From Chlamydiota bacterium (lineage in GTDB: Bacteria > Chlamydiota > Chlamydiia > Chlamydiales > SM23-39), in assembly GCA_027459365.1 (NCBI GenBank), contig DAIDIM010000102.1, forward strand, positions 1 to 10,173: a stretch of 10,173 nt of DNA, given 5' to 3'. A program made the position numbers and the translations under genes. The notes under the pieces are model-generated. The model saw only the letters and a list, made by a program, of their open reading frames with translations, had not been told where the DNA came from and searched no databases. This document shows, one piece after another, positions 1-6,445 of the stretch; within the stretch, counting starts at the first letter, position 1, and every line of letters starts with the position of its first letter.

Positions 1-1
1 G

Positions 2-259
2 GTGGCGGGCAGGTTCTGTATCTTCAAAGATACAGCTTTGGGTAAATGGGATCTGCGGTTTTTTTATACACTTTCGGCAGATCCCTTCTGATTCTATGAA
101 ACAATGGGGACATCGGGTCATTGGATCTGGAAAAGAGCACAGCTCCCAGCAGGGGATGCAAAAGAGTTTGGTTTTGGATTGCTCCTTACAGATCATGCAC
201 AGAGGTGGGAAAAGTATATCAGAGAACGCCGAAAAAATGCTTTTTACGCTGGAGCTTAA
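2..259 (+). pseudogene. 3' end of an unrecognised plus-strand gene, interrupted by in-frame TGA
   Basis: Reading codons from position 2 gives about 85 codons of protein-like sequence broken by one stop, TGA at 89-91, and ended by TAA at 257-259. The part before the stop includes GKWDLRFFYTLSADPF and the part after it FYETMGTSGHWIWKR, then a charged tail ending RRKNAFYAGA. Codons are rich in G-first triplets (gca ggg gat gca), as in real genes, and the aromatic, charged composition continues smoothly across the stop, so a TGG (Trp) to TGA change is the simplest reading. If translation restarted it could use ATG at 104 (about 51 aa). The last 41 bp overlap the 3' end of the convergent AsmA-like gene. 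I do not recognise the family. A neighbouring frame is also open (from 3 to 290), but its product is less protein-like. A genuine short gene, or a sequencing error at 89-91, remains possible. Confidence 0.45.
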
Positions 260-3200
260 TCTTGGGATCATCAAGTTTTCCTGTGACTGAAATAAGAAAT
301 GCTTCGGTAAACTTAAATAATACAAATTGCTTGGTTTGAATAAAAATATTTAAATTCCAATCTAGATCCATTTTTGGAGACTCGTCATTGAATATGAGAA
401 AGAATTCAGAGCGCTTATTTTCACTATACGTTTCTAAAAGTTCGGTAAAGTGAAAAAATCCATCATGTAGTTCATATTTTAGCCTGCCACACACAGGAGT
501 TAAAAGCTCAAGATCTAGGCCAAAAATTCGGCTCAAAATGTCAGAGGGTAGCTCGAAAATCGAATTTTCCCGTTTATAGGAATTGATAAAAAACAGCTCG
601 CCGTGTGCAGTATAGGTTTTACTATCATCTACACAACCTTTGAAATCATCAATTCTAATTTCTCTAACAACCAGAGGGCTTAATGTTCCAGGAGGTCCCC
701 CGACATCTTGAAGAAGGGTGGGTCGCAATTCTGTGATCATAATATGAGGAATGGAAAGTGTCCAAGGATCTTTCCCTTTCCTCTCTGCGATGATCTCTTC
801 TACCTTAAGAGTGCCTGCAATATCGCAAATCTTGAGATCGGAAATATGCAGATGGTCATAATCCCATTCTATTTGTGAGAGAAGATTTCTTAACTCAAAT
901 CCAAAGAGCTCAATTTGCTTACCACTAAGTATTCCTTTAAACCCAAGTCCCTCTTTAAAATTGAGCCTTCCCATGAGTTCATAGCCATTTCCGATGTTGA
1001 GGTCATTGAATACTTCGGCAAGTTTTTCAGGAAGAATTTGTCGTATTTCATTTCCATTGATTTGTGCACTTCCAATGAGTGTATCGCCATCTAAATGAAA
1101 GGAAGCATCAACACCAAAACACTTTCCAACAATTGATTGTACACAGAGATGATCTGATAGGAGAAAATCTGCTTTCAAAGTATTGTCTACTTTTAAGCGG
1201 CCCTTAATATCCGAATCTAATAGAAAAGATAAATCAATTGGAATTAACCGAGAGTGATGTTCTAAATCAAAATTGACATTTCCCTGATTGTCATTCATGA
1301 CAGCATGCAAGTTCCAAATGCTAAATTGTTCATCCTCATAGGGGATAACCCCCTCTTTCATTGTGAGTGAGACCTTAGTTAGATCGGATGAGAAACTAAA
1401 GTCTGCATTTCCATGCATCGCGGCTCTATTGCTGAGTCCAAATTTTGTTAAGAATAGCGAGGGTAAATAAAACTGCGATTGGGTTAGACTAAAAACGGGT
1501 TGAGAATCTGCAAATTTATATTGGAGAAGACCAATTCTGCAGTTTGCACTCTCAAATGATATGTTCAGCCCTTGAACAACCATTCCCATCGCACTTGAGC
1601 AAAAAATATGGATCGAACCCTCGTTTTCCAATTCCCAATCTTTGATTTTAAATTTTCGGGCAAAGAGATCGAAATCGGCTTCTAGCACATCTTTCCAGTG
1701 GAGAATCCCCTCTCCCTTAACCTCTCCTTGCAATTCCGAACGCAAAATCCCCAGTTCCATTTGCAAATTGGATAACTTGAGTTCTCCTTGACCAAAAGTT
1801 GCCATTCGACCCGAAAAGTCTCCTTGAAATCGATTCTCCCACAGCCCTTTTCCTTTTGTGATCAAAAGACCTTCTCGATCCAACAGACACTCCCCCTCTA
1901 ATTTTCCTTCCCAAAAATGGGTGGAAAAATGCCATGCAGCCCCAAGATTTTCAAAAGAGATGGCAATTGGAATTTCATGGTCTTGAATATAAAGAGAGGA
2001 TTGTAGATCAATTTTCGTATTTTCTTGATTGTATGTAATTCGACATCCGATCTCGTTTTCCCGATAAATAGATGGGATATCTGTAAAAAAAGTGAGAAGC
2101 TTCCAGGGTAGACTGCATTCTAGTTCAAACTTTTTAAGATTTGTCCATCCTTTCGTTACTGGAGTTCCTAGAAAATGGCTACGTGTCGGATCAATGACGA
2201 AGTCTCCTCCATCGCTTGTTCCACAAAGGCGCGCAAGATCAAAAATAGGATGGACAAATCGAAGATCAAATTGTCCATTGCTTTCGATGATCGGACAATA
2301 AAAAGGGACTTTTTTCCCCAAACTCAGAACACCTTTTACATCATAACAACAAAAACCCTCGACACCGAATTTCCCAGAAAATTGCAAATCTTCAAGTAGA
2401 TCCCCTTTTTCTTCGTGAAAGGAAAAATCCCAGCCATCATCGCGCCTCACCAATTTAAACAAACCTTCCCCTTTAAAAGGGCCATTCCATTGCAACTGCA
2501 TAGCCATCTCTTGCAATGTTCCAAAATATTGAGACGTAAGATGAAAAGAGCCGATATTTCCAGAAATTTTTCCGATACCAGACAATTCCCCAGCCCCTTC
2601 CCAATTTTTCCCAAAGAGCTGATCATCAATAAAATAGGAACCGCCACTAAAGGAATATTTTCCATCTGTAACTATTGCTATTTCACAACCCACGCACAAT
2701 CGATCTTTTTGAAAAAGGCAATGGCTAGCTTGGGCCTCAAGAACCTTGATTTCTCCCTTAGCCACCTGGATTGAGCCGCTGAGAGTCCCTTTCAGCATGG
2801 AACAACCTGAGTACCCAAAACGGTCCAAGATAGTTAAGATTGCATTTGCAAACTCAGGATTGACAACATGTGCTGATAATTCGAATTGTGAATCCTTGTA
2901 AAGGACAGAAAGGGCAGAATCTCCTGAATACAAGTTTGTTTCTAGCCATTGATCGATGACCCCTTTTCCAATGCAATGGATGTTTTGGTAAACGCAGTGC
3001 CATTCAGCCTCTTCATTTTGCATTTGAAACGTTCCAGTAATCACCCCTTCTAAGCGCCCCTCTTCTACTGTGTATGTCCAACTTGAAGAGCGATCAAAAT
3101 TGGGGATTTCTGAGATCTGTACAACCGGCCTAAACAATGTTAAATGACGATCAAATAAAGAAATTTTTAGAACAGGAACCTGAAAAGAGAGCGACGAATG

Positions 3201-3368
3201 AGTAAGCTCAAGATCGGTTAAAACCAGGCTCTTATCTTTCCAACTAATTGTTGCATAATTGACATCCCATCCGAGAAAATGAAAATAGGTTTTAGCAAAA
3301 GTGCCCAAAATACTTGGCAAAAAGATCAATAGACAGAGGCAAATGAGCAACAAACTTATTTTGCGCAT
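219..3368 (-). CDS. AsmA/TamB-like large membrane-anchored envelope protein
   Basis: A 1049-aa protein. Residues about 4-25 (KISLLLICLCLLIFLPSILG) form a hydrophobic signal anchor after a short basic start, so the bulk should lie in the periplasm. The rest is a long run of short beta-strand-like segments with repeated phrases such as GKGLWENRFQGDFSG and LKVDNTLKADFLL, and no enzyme motif. The C-terminus reads GKLDDPKIKLQRKK (residues about 1030-1043), matching the G-x-L-x-x-P-x-(I/V)-x-L signature that ends AsmA-like C-terminal domains (AsmA, YhdP, TamB). Members of that superfamily are anchored in the inner membrane and linked to outer-membrane assembly or lipid transport between membranes; this role is inferred by family, not shown here. 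The start overlaps the preceding gene by 13 bp and has no evident Shine-Dalgarno sequence, suggesting translational coupling. The assignment rests on architecture and the C-terminal signature; overall identity to characterised members is probably low. Confidence 0.6.
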   Translation of the reverse strand: MRKISLLLICLCLLIFLPSILGTFAKTYFHFLGWDVNYATISWKDKSLVLTDLELTHSSLSFQVPVLKISLFDRHLTLFRPVVQISEIPNFDRSSSWTYTVEEGRLEGVITGTFQMQNEEAEWHCVYQNIHCIGKGVIDQWLETNLYSGDSALSVLYKDSQFELSAHVVNPEFANAILTILDRFGYSGCSMLKGTLSGSIQVAKGEIKVLEAQASHCLFQKDRLCVGCEIAIVTDGKYSFSGGSYFIDDQLFGKNWEGAGELSGIGKISGNIGSFHLTSQYFGTLQEMAMQLQWNGPFKGEGLFKLVRRDDGWDFSFHEEKGDLLEDLQFSGKFGVEGFCCYDVKGVLSLGKKVPFYCPIIESNGQFDLRFVHPIFDLARLCGTSDGGDFVIDPTRSHFLGTPVTKGWTNLKKFELECSLPWKLLTFFTDIPSIYRENEIGCRITYNQENTKIDLQSSLYIQDHEIPIAISFENLGAAWHFSTHFWEGKLEGECLLDREGLLITKGKGLWENRFQGDFSGRMATFGQGELKLSNLQMELGILRSELQGEVKGEGILHWKDVLEADFDLFARKFKIKDWELENEGSIHIFCSSAMGMVVQGLNISFESANCRIGLLQYKFADSQPVFSLTQSQFYLPSLFLTKFGLSNRAAMHGNADFSFSSDLTKVSLTMKEGVIPYEDEQFSIWNLHAVMNDNQGNVNFDLEHHSRLIPIDLSFLLDSDIKGRLKVDNTLKADFLLSDHLCVQSIVGKCFGVDASFHLDGDTLIGSAQINGNEIRQILPEKLAEVFNDLNIGNGYELMGRLNFKEGLGFKGILSGKQIELFGFELRNLLSQIEWDYDHLHISDLKICDIAGTLKVEEIIAERKGKDPWTLSIPHIMITELRPTLLQDVGGPPGTLSPLVVREIRIDDFKGCVDDSKTYTAHGELFFINSYKRENSIFELPSDILSRIFGLDLELLTPVCGRLKYELHDGFFHFTELLETYSENKRSEFFLIFNDESPKMDLDWNLNIFIQTKQFVLFKFTEAFLISVTGKLDDPKIKLQRKKHFFGVL

Positions 3369-3727
3369 ACTTTTACAATCAATTTTTTTGTAGGAAATCG
3401 AAGTTTCCCATCACTGCAGTGAATGGTCTTCAAAGAAGAAAAAACCAATTCCGTCATCGCATCATTTTCAACTTCGCGATAAATCCAAGCATTTAATGCC
3501 TCTGGATTGTCAAATTCAGCCATCTCTCTTCTGACCTCTATATATTCGAGTTGCAGATTTTGTGCCTGAAAAAACCTCCGATATTCATCTACTGTCTTCC
3601 CAAAGCGTCTCCCCGTGACCTCAAATAAAATTTGATTTTCGTAAGAGTCAGAGAGCCTACATTCCATAAAGCCCTGATCATTAATATATTGAATAAATGA
3701 CATAATTGTTAATAATAAATGTAACAT
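3356..3727 (-). CDS. C-terminal remnant of a SAM-dependent methyltransferase-like protein
   Basis: A 123-aa ORF. From about residue 44 it reads like the tail of class I SAM-dependent methyltransferases: the pattern is DEYRRFFQAQNLQLEYIEVR, then FDNPEALNAWI, then CSDGKLRFPTKKLIVKVCAK, resembling the family's EEYrxLLxxAGf / W / SDGKIxFPyKKLIV ending. The N-terminal Rossmann part with the glycine-rich SAM-binding motif is absent, and a stop codon lies nine codons upstream of the ATG at 3727, so the ORF cannot extend into it. Possible starts are 3727 and an internal ATG at 3703; neither has a clear ribosome binding site. The N-terminal 20 or so residues look unlike the rest and may be newly captured sequence. 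It overlaps the following gene by 13 bp, so even a dead remnant may still serve as a coupled leader for that gene. Probably a truncated gene; a small free-standing protein cannot be excluded. Confidence 0.45.
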   Translation of the reverse strand: MLHLLLTIMSFIQYINDQGFMECRLSDSYENQILFEVTGRRFGKTVDEYRRFFQAQNLQLEYIEVRREMAEFDNPEALNAWIYREVENDAMTELVFSSLKTIHCSDGKLRFPTKKLIVKVCAK

Positions 3728-3742
3728 TTTTACTTTAAACCA

Positions 3743-5488
3743 TTGCTGTTTTTAATTAATTCCATTATTATGTTTTGCATGATTGATATTGATCCTTTTG
3801 AAAAAGAGCATGCCATACTCGCCACTCTTCCTATTTTCCAACCAAAGTATACTAACTTTTTCCAAAGCTCTTTGAAAGGACGAAATGTTGAATACCTCAA
3901 AAGAAGTCCCCTTTCTCAATTTAAGGAAAAATTATGTGATCTCGGAGCCCATTTCCATGGCTTTGGAAAAGAGCTAGTCAAAGGGGCAAATCTTGCTTTC
4001 CGAACTATTTTCTTACAAGAAAAGCAACTCAACGAACTCGATTTTAAAATCAACCACGTATTTCGAACGGCTCTTCAACAAAAAGTGGATGAACTTAAAA
4101 GCTTAGATCGACACGTAGTCAAAGCCCTTTTGGATCGTTCAGAAAGCTTTGGGGAAAACATTCAAATTGAACAGAACGTCCCTTTCCCAATTGGGGATTC
4201 TACTTTCGGGTTTTCGACAAAAATCACAATGGAAGGACTCGGGTCCCTTTTTATCTGCACAAGCCCTGAATTTCCTTCTATTTATAATCGAATTGTTGTG
4301 CAAATGGAAAGCGGGAAGAATATTGGCCATTTTCACGCCCTGCTTGCCTTTTTAAACCTCGATAAGGCTTTTCAACAATCGACCGAAGAGGACCAAGAAA
4401 GGCATAAAATAGGTCATTTATTTCGGACATTCTATCCTAGGCAGGCTTTCAAACTAGAACGATCTGAGCTCTTCTTTTCCCTACCAACAGAGGAAATCAA
4501 AGCCAAAATCATCGAAGAAGTCCCCGAGATGGCAACTATTTTTGAGATCTATCTCGATCAAATGACCTTAGAGGAAATTCTTCCAGGACGAATGCGCTAT
4601 CGAATCAATGGACTTGCACAAAGGGCTTATGATTTGGGAGCAAGGGGCTTAACTTCTGCCCTCACCGGAGCATCAGGAAAAGAGCTCTATGAAAGGACAG
4701 CTTCCATTCTCACTTCGGGATTGCTCTCTAGTGAAACAAGAAAATTTCTCCAATGCTCAGCTATTGGATTAAGTACCATTGCTGATTACTATAGTGGTGG
4801 CTCTGATGTTATCTTTACACAGATGATTACAGAGGATAATTGCAGTAAAAATGTCGACTTGAACAAACTTAATTATTATTCAGATGTCCGCTTTATCATC
4901 TCTCTTGAGGCAATTGAAACAGGGACCTATCAATATTTGAATGATGCTTACGGAAATCGTTCAACCGATCCAAATGCTTACTGGGGAACTCCCTATAAAG
5001 AACGTCCTGGTATTTTGGAATTTATTGATACTCTGCAAACTAGCACTCTCCTTTCTTGTCGAAGAGAGCGCCTTGTTCGCAATGAAGACGATTTAGGAGC
5101 ACAATGGGAGATCATAGAAAGAGACATTTTAAGAGCACTCAGTGAAGAGCATCGTTTCCTCGAAGAACTCGGAATCACCCATTTTAATGATCAGAATCGT
5201 ATGTTGATCTTCGGCTTATCTCTTCCTGAATTTTTAGACCTTATCAAACAGTGGTTTTTCGGTACAATTCATCCCGATATTTTGTACCGTGGACATGAAG
5301 TGATGGTCAAAGAGAGAATCGCCCCTAAATTCATTCAAAAAATTCTCGTGCCAAATCAAGAGGTACGAGAAGAGTTGATTTGTCATCTCAAAGAATGCAA
5401 CCTGATCCAAGATAACCAAATTTTAGGCCATCTTGTCGACGATTTTATCATCGTTGAGAATAAAGCATCCGCTGCTCTTCTGACTTGA
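3743..5488 (+). CDS. Unrecognised protein with a possible ADP-ribosyltransferase-like C-terminal half; candidate effector
   Basis: Up to 581 aa. The longest reading starts at TTG 3743, but ATG at 3770 or 3779 (MIDIDPFEKE) is more likely; none has a good Shine-Dalgarno sequence. There is no signal peptide, and the extra N-terminal hydrophobic stretch appears only with the TTG start. Residues about 40-290 are helical with no known motif. From about residue 315 three blocks recall ADP-ribosyltransferase-type folds (DarT/PARP-like layout): ERTASILTSGLLSSETRKF (317-335), SGGSDVIFTQMI (351-362), and near the end GHEVMVKERIAPKFIQKILV (517-536), where Glu519 would be the catalytic-type glutamate. A middle segment has a DAYGNR motif (401-406). 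This similarity is from memory of family patterns and is a hypothesis; the usual leading His is not evident. It is the only sizeable plus-strand gene here, nearly abutting the methyltransferase remnant on one side and the MITE-bearing spacer on the other. A host-directed effector role is inference. Confidence 0.65.
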   Translation: MLFLINSIIMFCMIDIDPFEKEHAILATLPIFQPKYTNFFQSSLKGRNVEYLKRSPLSQFKEKLCDLGAHFHGFGKELVKGANLAFRTIFLQEKQLNELDFKINHVFRTALQQKVDELKSLDRHVVKALLDRSESFGENIQIEQNVPFPIGDSTFGFSTKITMEGLGSLFICTSPEFPSIYNRIVVQMESGKNIGHFHALLAFLNLDKAFQQSTEEDQERHKIGHLFRTFYPRQAFKLERSELFFSLPTEEIKAKIIEEVPEMATIFEIYLDQMTLEEILPGRMRYRINGLAQRAYDLGARGLTSALTGASGKELYERTASILTSGLLSSETRKFLQCSAIGLSTIADYYSGGSDVIFTQMITEDNCSKNVDLNKLNYYSDVRFIISLEAIETGTYQYLNDAYGNRSTDPNAYWGTPYKERPGILEFIDTLQTSTLLSCRRERLVRNEDDLGAQWEIIERDILRALSEEHRFLEELGITHFNDQNRMLIFGLSLPEFLDLIKQWFFGTIHPDILYRGHEVMVKERIAPKFIQKILVPNQEVREELICHLKECNLIQDNQILGHLVDDFIIVENKASAALLT

Positions 5489-5544
5489 CCTTAACTTTTA
5501 ATCTAAAATGCGGAAGCCGGATTAATTTTCAAAATCCATTACTT

Positions 5545-5751
5545 CTACGACTGTGGAGCTCTCTGCACATAGGAAGCAATGAGTTGGTGGGGTTGGTAGA
5601 TGGATGCAGTGAGTTTGCTGATGTCTACAGAAAGAGACAAAAAAGTTGGTTTTACGATTTGATCGATTTTCTTGTCAATGTCCATACGGATATAGATCTC
5701 TTTGGGATTTGCTGAATCTGAAGCCGCGCTAGATGTAGAATAAACCGACAT
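5545..5751 (-). CDS. Small hypothetical protein (68 aa)
   Basis: ATG at 5749-5751 is preceded by AGAGGA at 5759-5764, seven bases upstream, the best Shine-Dalgarno match in this spacer. The product starts MSVYSTSSAASDSANPKEIY, is polar at the N-terminus, then contains YIRMDIDKKIDQIVKPTF and SLSVDISKLTASIYQ, and ends at TAG 5545-5547. There is no signal peptide or membrane segment and I do not recognise a family. Sequence beyond the stop is closed in all three minus-strand frames within a short distance, so if this is the front of a longer gene the rest has been lost. It may be a real small protein, a truncated gene, or a chance ORF; the ribosome binding site tips it towards translated. Confidence 0.35.
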   Translation of the reverse strand: MSVYSTSSAASDSANPKEIYIRMDIDKKIDQIVKPTFLSLSVDISKLTASIYQPHQLIASYVQRAPQS

Positions 5752-5758
5752 ATAATAT

Positions 5759-5764
5759 TCCTCT
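5759..5764 (-). promoter_or_regulatory. Shine-Dalgarno site of the 68-aa ORF
   Basis: On the minus strand this reads AGAGGA, with seven bases before the ATG at 5751. It is the reason for listing the small ORF. No convincing -35/-10 pair could be placed upstream of it. Confidence 0.4.
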
Positions 5765-5795
5765 TTTTCTTTAATTGTTATCGATAATCTCGACT

Positions 5796-5824
5796 TATGT
5801 CATTTATCGTAATTATTTGACATA
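5796..5824. repeat. Inverted repeat TATGTCA / TGACATA
   Basis: Seven-base arms at 5796-5802 and 5818-5824 are separated by a 15-base AT-rich loop. It lies about 45 bp upstream of the small minus-strand ORF. The size would suit an operator, but chance is likely in AT-rich DNA. Confidence 0.25.
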
Positions 5825-5854
5825 CAATAGTATACAAAAAGACTCAAATTTTTC

Positions 5855-5868
5855 TAACTTAAAAGTTA
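5855..5868. repeat. 14-bp palindrome TAACTTAAAAGTTA
   Basis: Perfect palindrome with arms TAACTT and AAGTTA around AA, ending three bases before the left target-site repeat of the MITE. It may have marked an insertion-prone site, or be incidental. Confidence 0.25.
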
Positions 5869-5871
5869 TAC

Positions 5872-5876
5872 CTTAT
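5872..5876. repeat. Left target-site duplication CTTAT
   Basis: CTTAT directly abuts the left terminal inverted repeat and is repeated in the same orientation at 6043-6047 directly after the right one, as expected for a 5-bp target-site duplication. Confidence 0.7.
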
Positions 5877-6042
5877 CTCGACTTTGTACATTTTTTGATG
5901 GCATCTCCCGGTGAGAGCGTCCGCTCTTTTATTGTTTTTTTACTCGTCAATAGGGACGTTGCTGCTATTAACTCGCAAAAAAATAATAAAATCATCGGAC
6001 GCCTCCCTCGGATCTGCCTTTCAAAAAATGTACAAAGTCGAG
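5877..6042. mobile_element. MITE: 166-bp palindromic element with perfect 22-bp terminal inverted repeats
   Basis: The left end, 5877-5898, starts CTCGACTTTGTAC; its exact reverse complement is 6021-6042 (22 of 22 bases). Inside, further paired blocks follow in mirrored order: GGCA 5900-5903 with TGCC 6015-6018; GCGTCCG 5917-5923 with CGGACGC 5996-6002; TTTTATT 5927-5933 with AATAAAA 5985-5991; the T run 5935-5940 with the A run 5977-5983; AATAG 5949-5953 with CTATT 5965-5969. The loop is about 5954-5964. The whole element is therefore one long imperfect hairpin. CTTAT flanks it on both sides as a direct repeat. There is no transposase, so it would need one supplied in trans; the family is unknown to me. 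It lies 25 bp past the gcvH stop codon, and a transcript through it would fold strongly. An open frame running through it (98 codons) is not a gene. Confidence 0.85.
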
Positions 6043-6047
6043 CTTAT
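6043..6047. repeat. Right target-site duplication CTTAT
   Basis: Second copy of CTTAT, immediately outside the right terminal inverted repeat and in the same orientation as 5872-5876. Confidence 0.7.
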
Positions 6048-6067
6048 TTGTACTTTAGGGAACAAAT

Positions 6068-6409
6068 TTAGGTGATTAATTTCTCATATTCAGAAAGAGA
6101 CATCAGTTTCTCCATTTCAGCAAGATTTGACGGCCGAATACGAAATAGCCATCCGTTCTCCTCTTTTAAAAGTGTTGGGGATTTCAGAAGATCCTCATTG
6201 ACAGCGGTGACAACCCCCGATACGGGTGAATAGACATCGACTGCTGCTTTTGTCGATTCAAGGACGCAAACCTGTCTGCCTGCTTTCACTTCGGCTCCAA
6301 TTTTTGGAAGCTCGATGAAGACGATATCGCCGAGCTCATTTTTAGCATACTCGGTAATACCGACTGTGCCGTCGGTTGCAATCCATTCATGTGATTCTGT
6401 AAAGCGCAT
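6068..6409 (-). CDS. gcvH: Glycine cleavage system H protein (lipoyl carrier)
   Basis: A 113-aa protein with the full H-protein layout: MRFTESHEWI at the start, GITEYAKNELGDIVFIELP (17-35), the lipoyl site VLESTKAAVDVYSPVSG (49-65) with Lys54 as the modified lysine, and the ENGWLFRIRP segment before a helical tail. Length is close to, slightly under, the usual 120-130 aa. Lipoylated H protein shuttles the aminomethyl group in the cytosolic glycine cleavage complex. No GcvP or GcvT is present here; chlamydiae are known for keeping gcvH without the full system, where it may serve as a lipoyl carrier or intermediate in lipoate transfer. It is last in the minus-strand run, 36 bp after the CBM9-like gene, with only a weak ribosome site (GAGG, eleven bases upstream). 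A MITE lies 25 bp beyond its stop. Confidence 0.95.
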   Translation of the reverse strand: MRFTESHEWIATDGTVGITEYAKNELGDIVFIELPKIGAEVKAGRQVCVLESTKAAVDVYSPVSGVVTAVNEDLLKSPTLLKEENGWLFRIRPSNLAEMEKLMSLSEYEKLIT

Positions 6410-6445
6410 GTCTTGGTGGCCCTCGAGTTTCTTTGACTAACTTAC

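Larger units (their letters stand above)
5489..5871. other. Gene-poor spacer downstream of the effector-like gene
   Basis: This 383-bp stretch contains one small minus-strand ORF (described separately) and AT-rich sequence with short palindromes at 5796-5824 and 5855-5868. I see no strong GC hairpin followed by a T run after the stop at 5486-5488, so no intrinsic terminator for the upstream gene can be called. No tRNA or rRNA is visible. A TIR-like block starts at 5789. Confidence 0.5.

Noticed and set aside
16..35. Hairpin CTGTATCTT / AAGATACAG
   Set aside because: A perfect 8-9 bp stem but not followed by a T run, and it lies inside the protein-like reading of the broken gene; probably incidental.
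48..85. Inverted repeat GGGATCTGC / GCAGATCCC with a T run in its loop
   Set aside because: The T run is in the loop rather than after the stem, so it is not an intrinsic terminator; it lies within the coding-like frame.
2415..2774. Plus-strand ORF of 119 codons inside the AsmA-like gene
   Set aside because: An antisense shadow of a clear long gene, with composition unlike a protein.
3706..3736. Possible promoter (TTGTTA, then TACTTT) before the 581-aa gene
   Set aside because: Spacing is 19 bases and the -10 match is poor; not separable from chance in AT-rich DNA.
5751..5756. TATAAT on the plus strand
   Set aside because: A perfect -10 hexamer, but no -35 at the right distance and no plus-strand gene downstream.
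5817..5822. TTGACA on the plus strand
   Set aside because: A perfect -35 hexamer, but no -10 match 16-18 bases downstream.
5775..6071. Plus-strand open frame of 98 codons across the MITE
   Set aside because: It runs through both inverted repeats and the target duplications, has no ribosome site, and has low-complexity composition; it is a by-product of the element.
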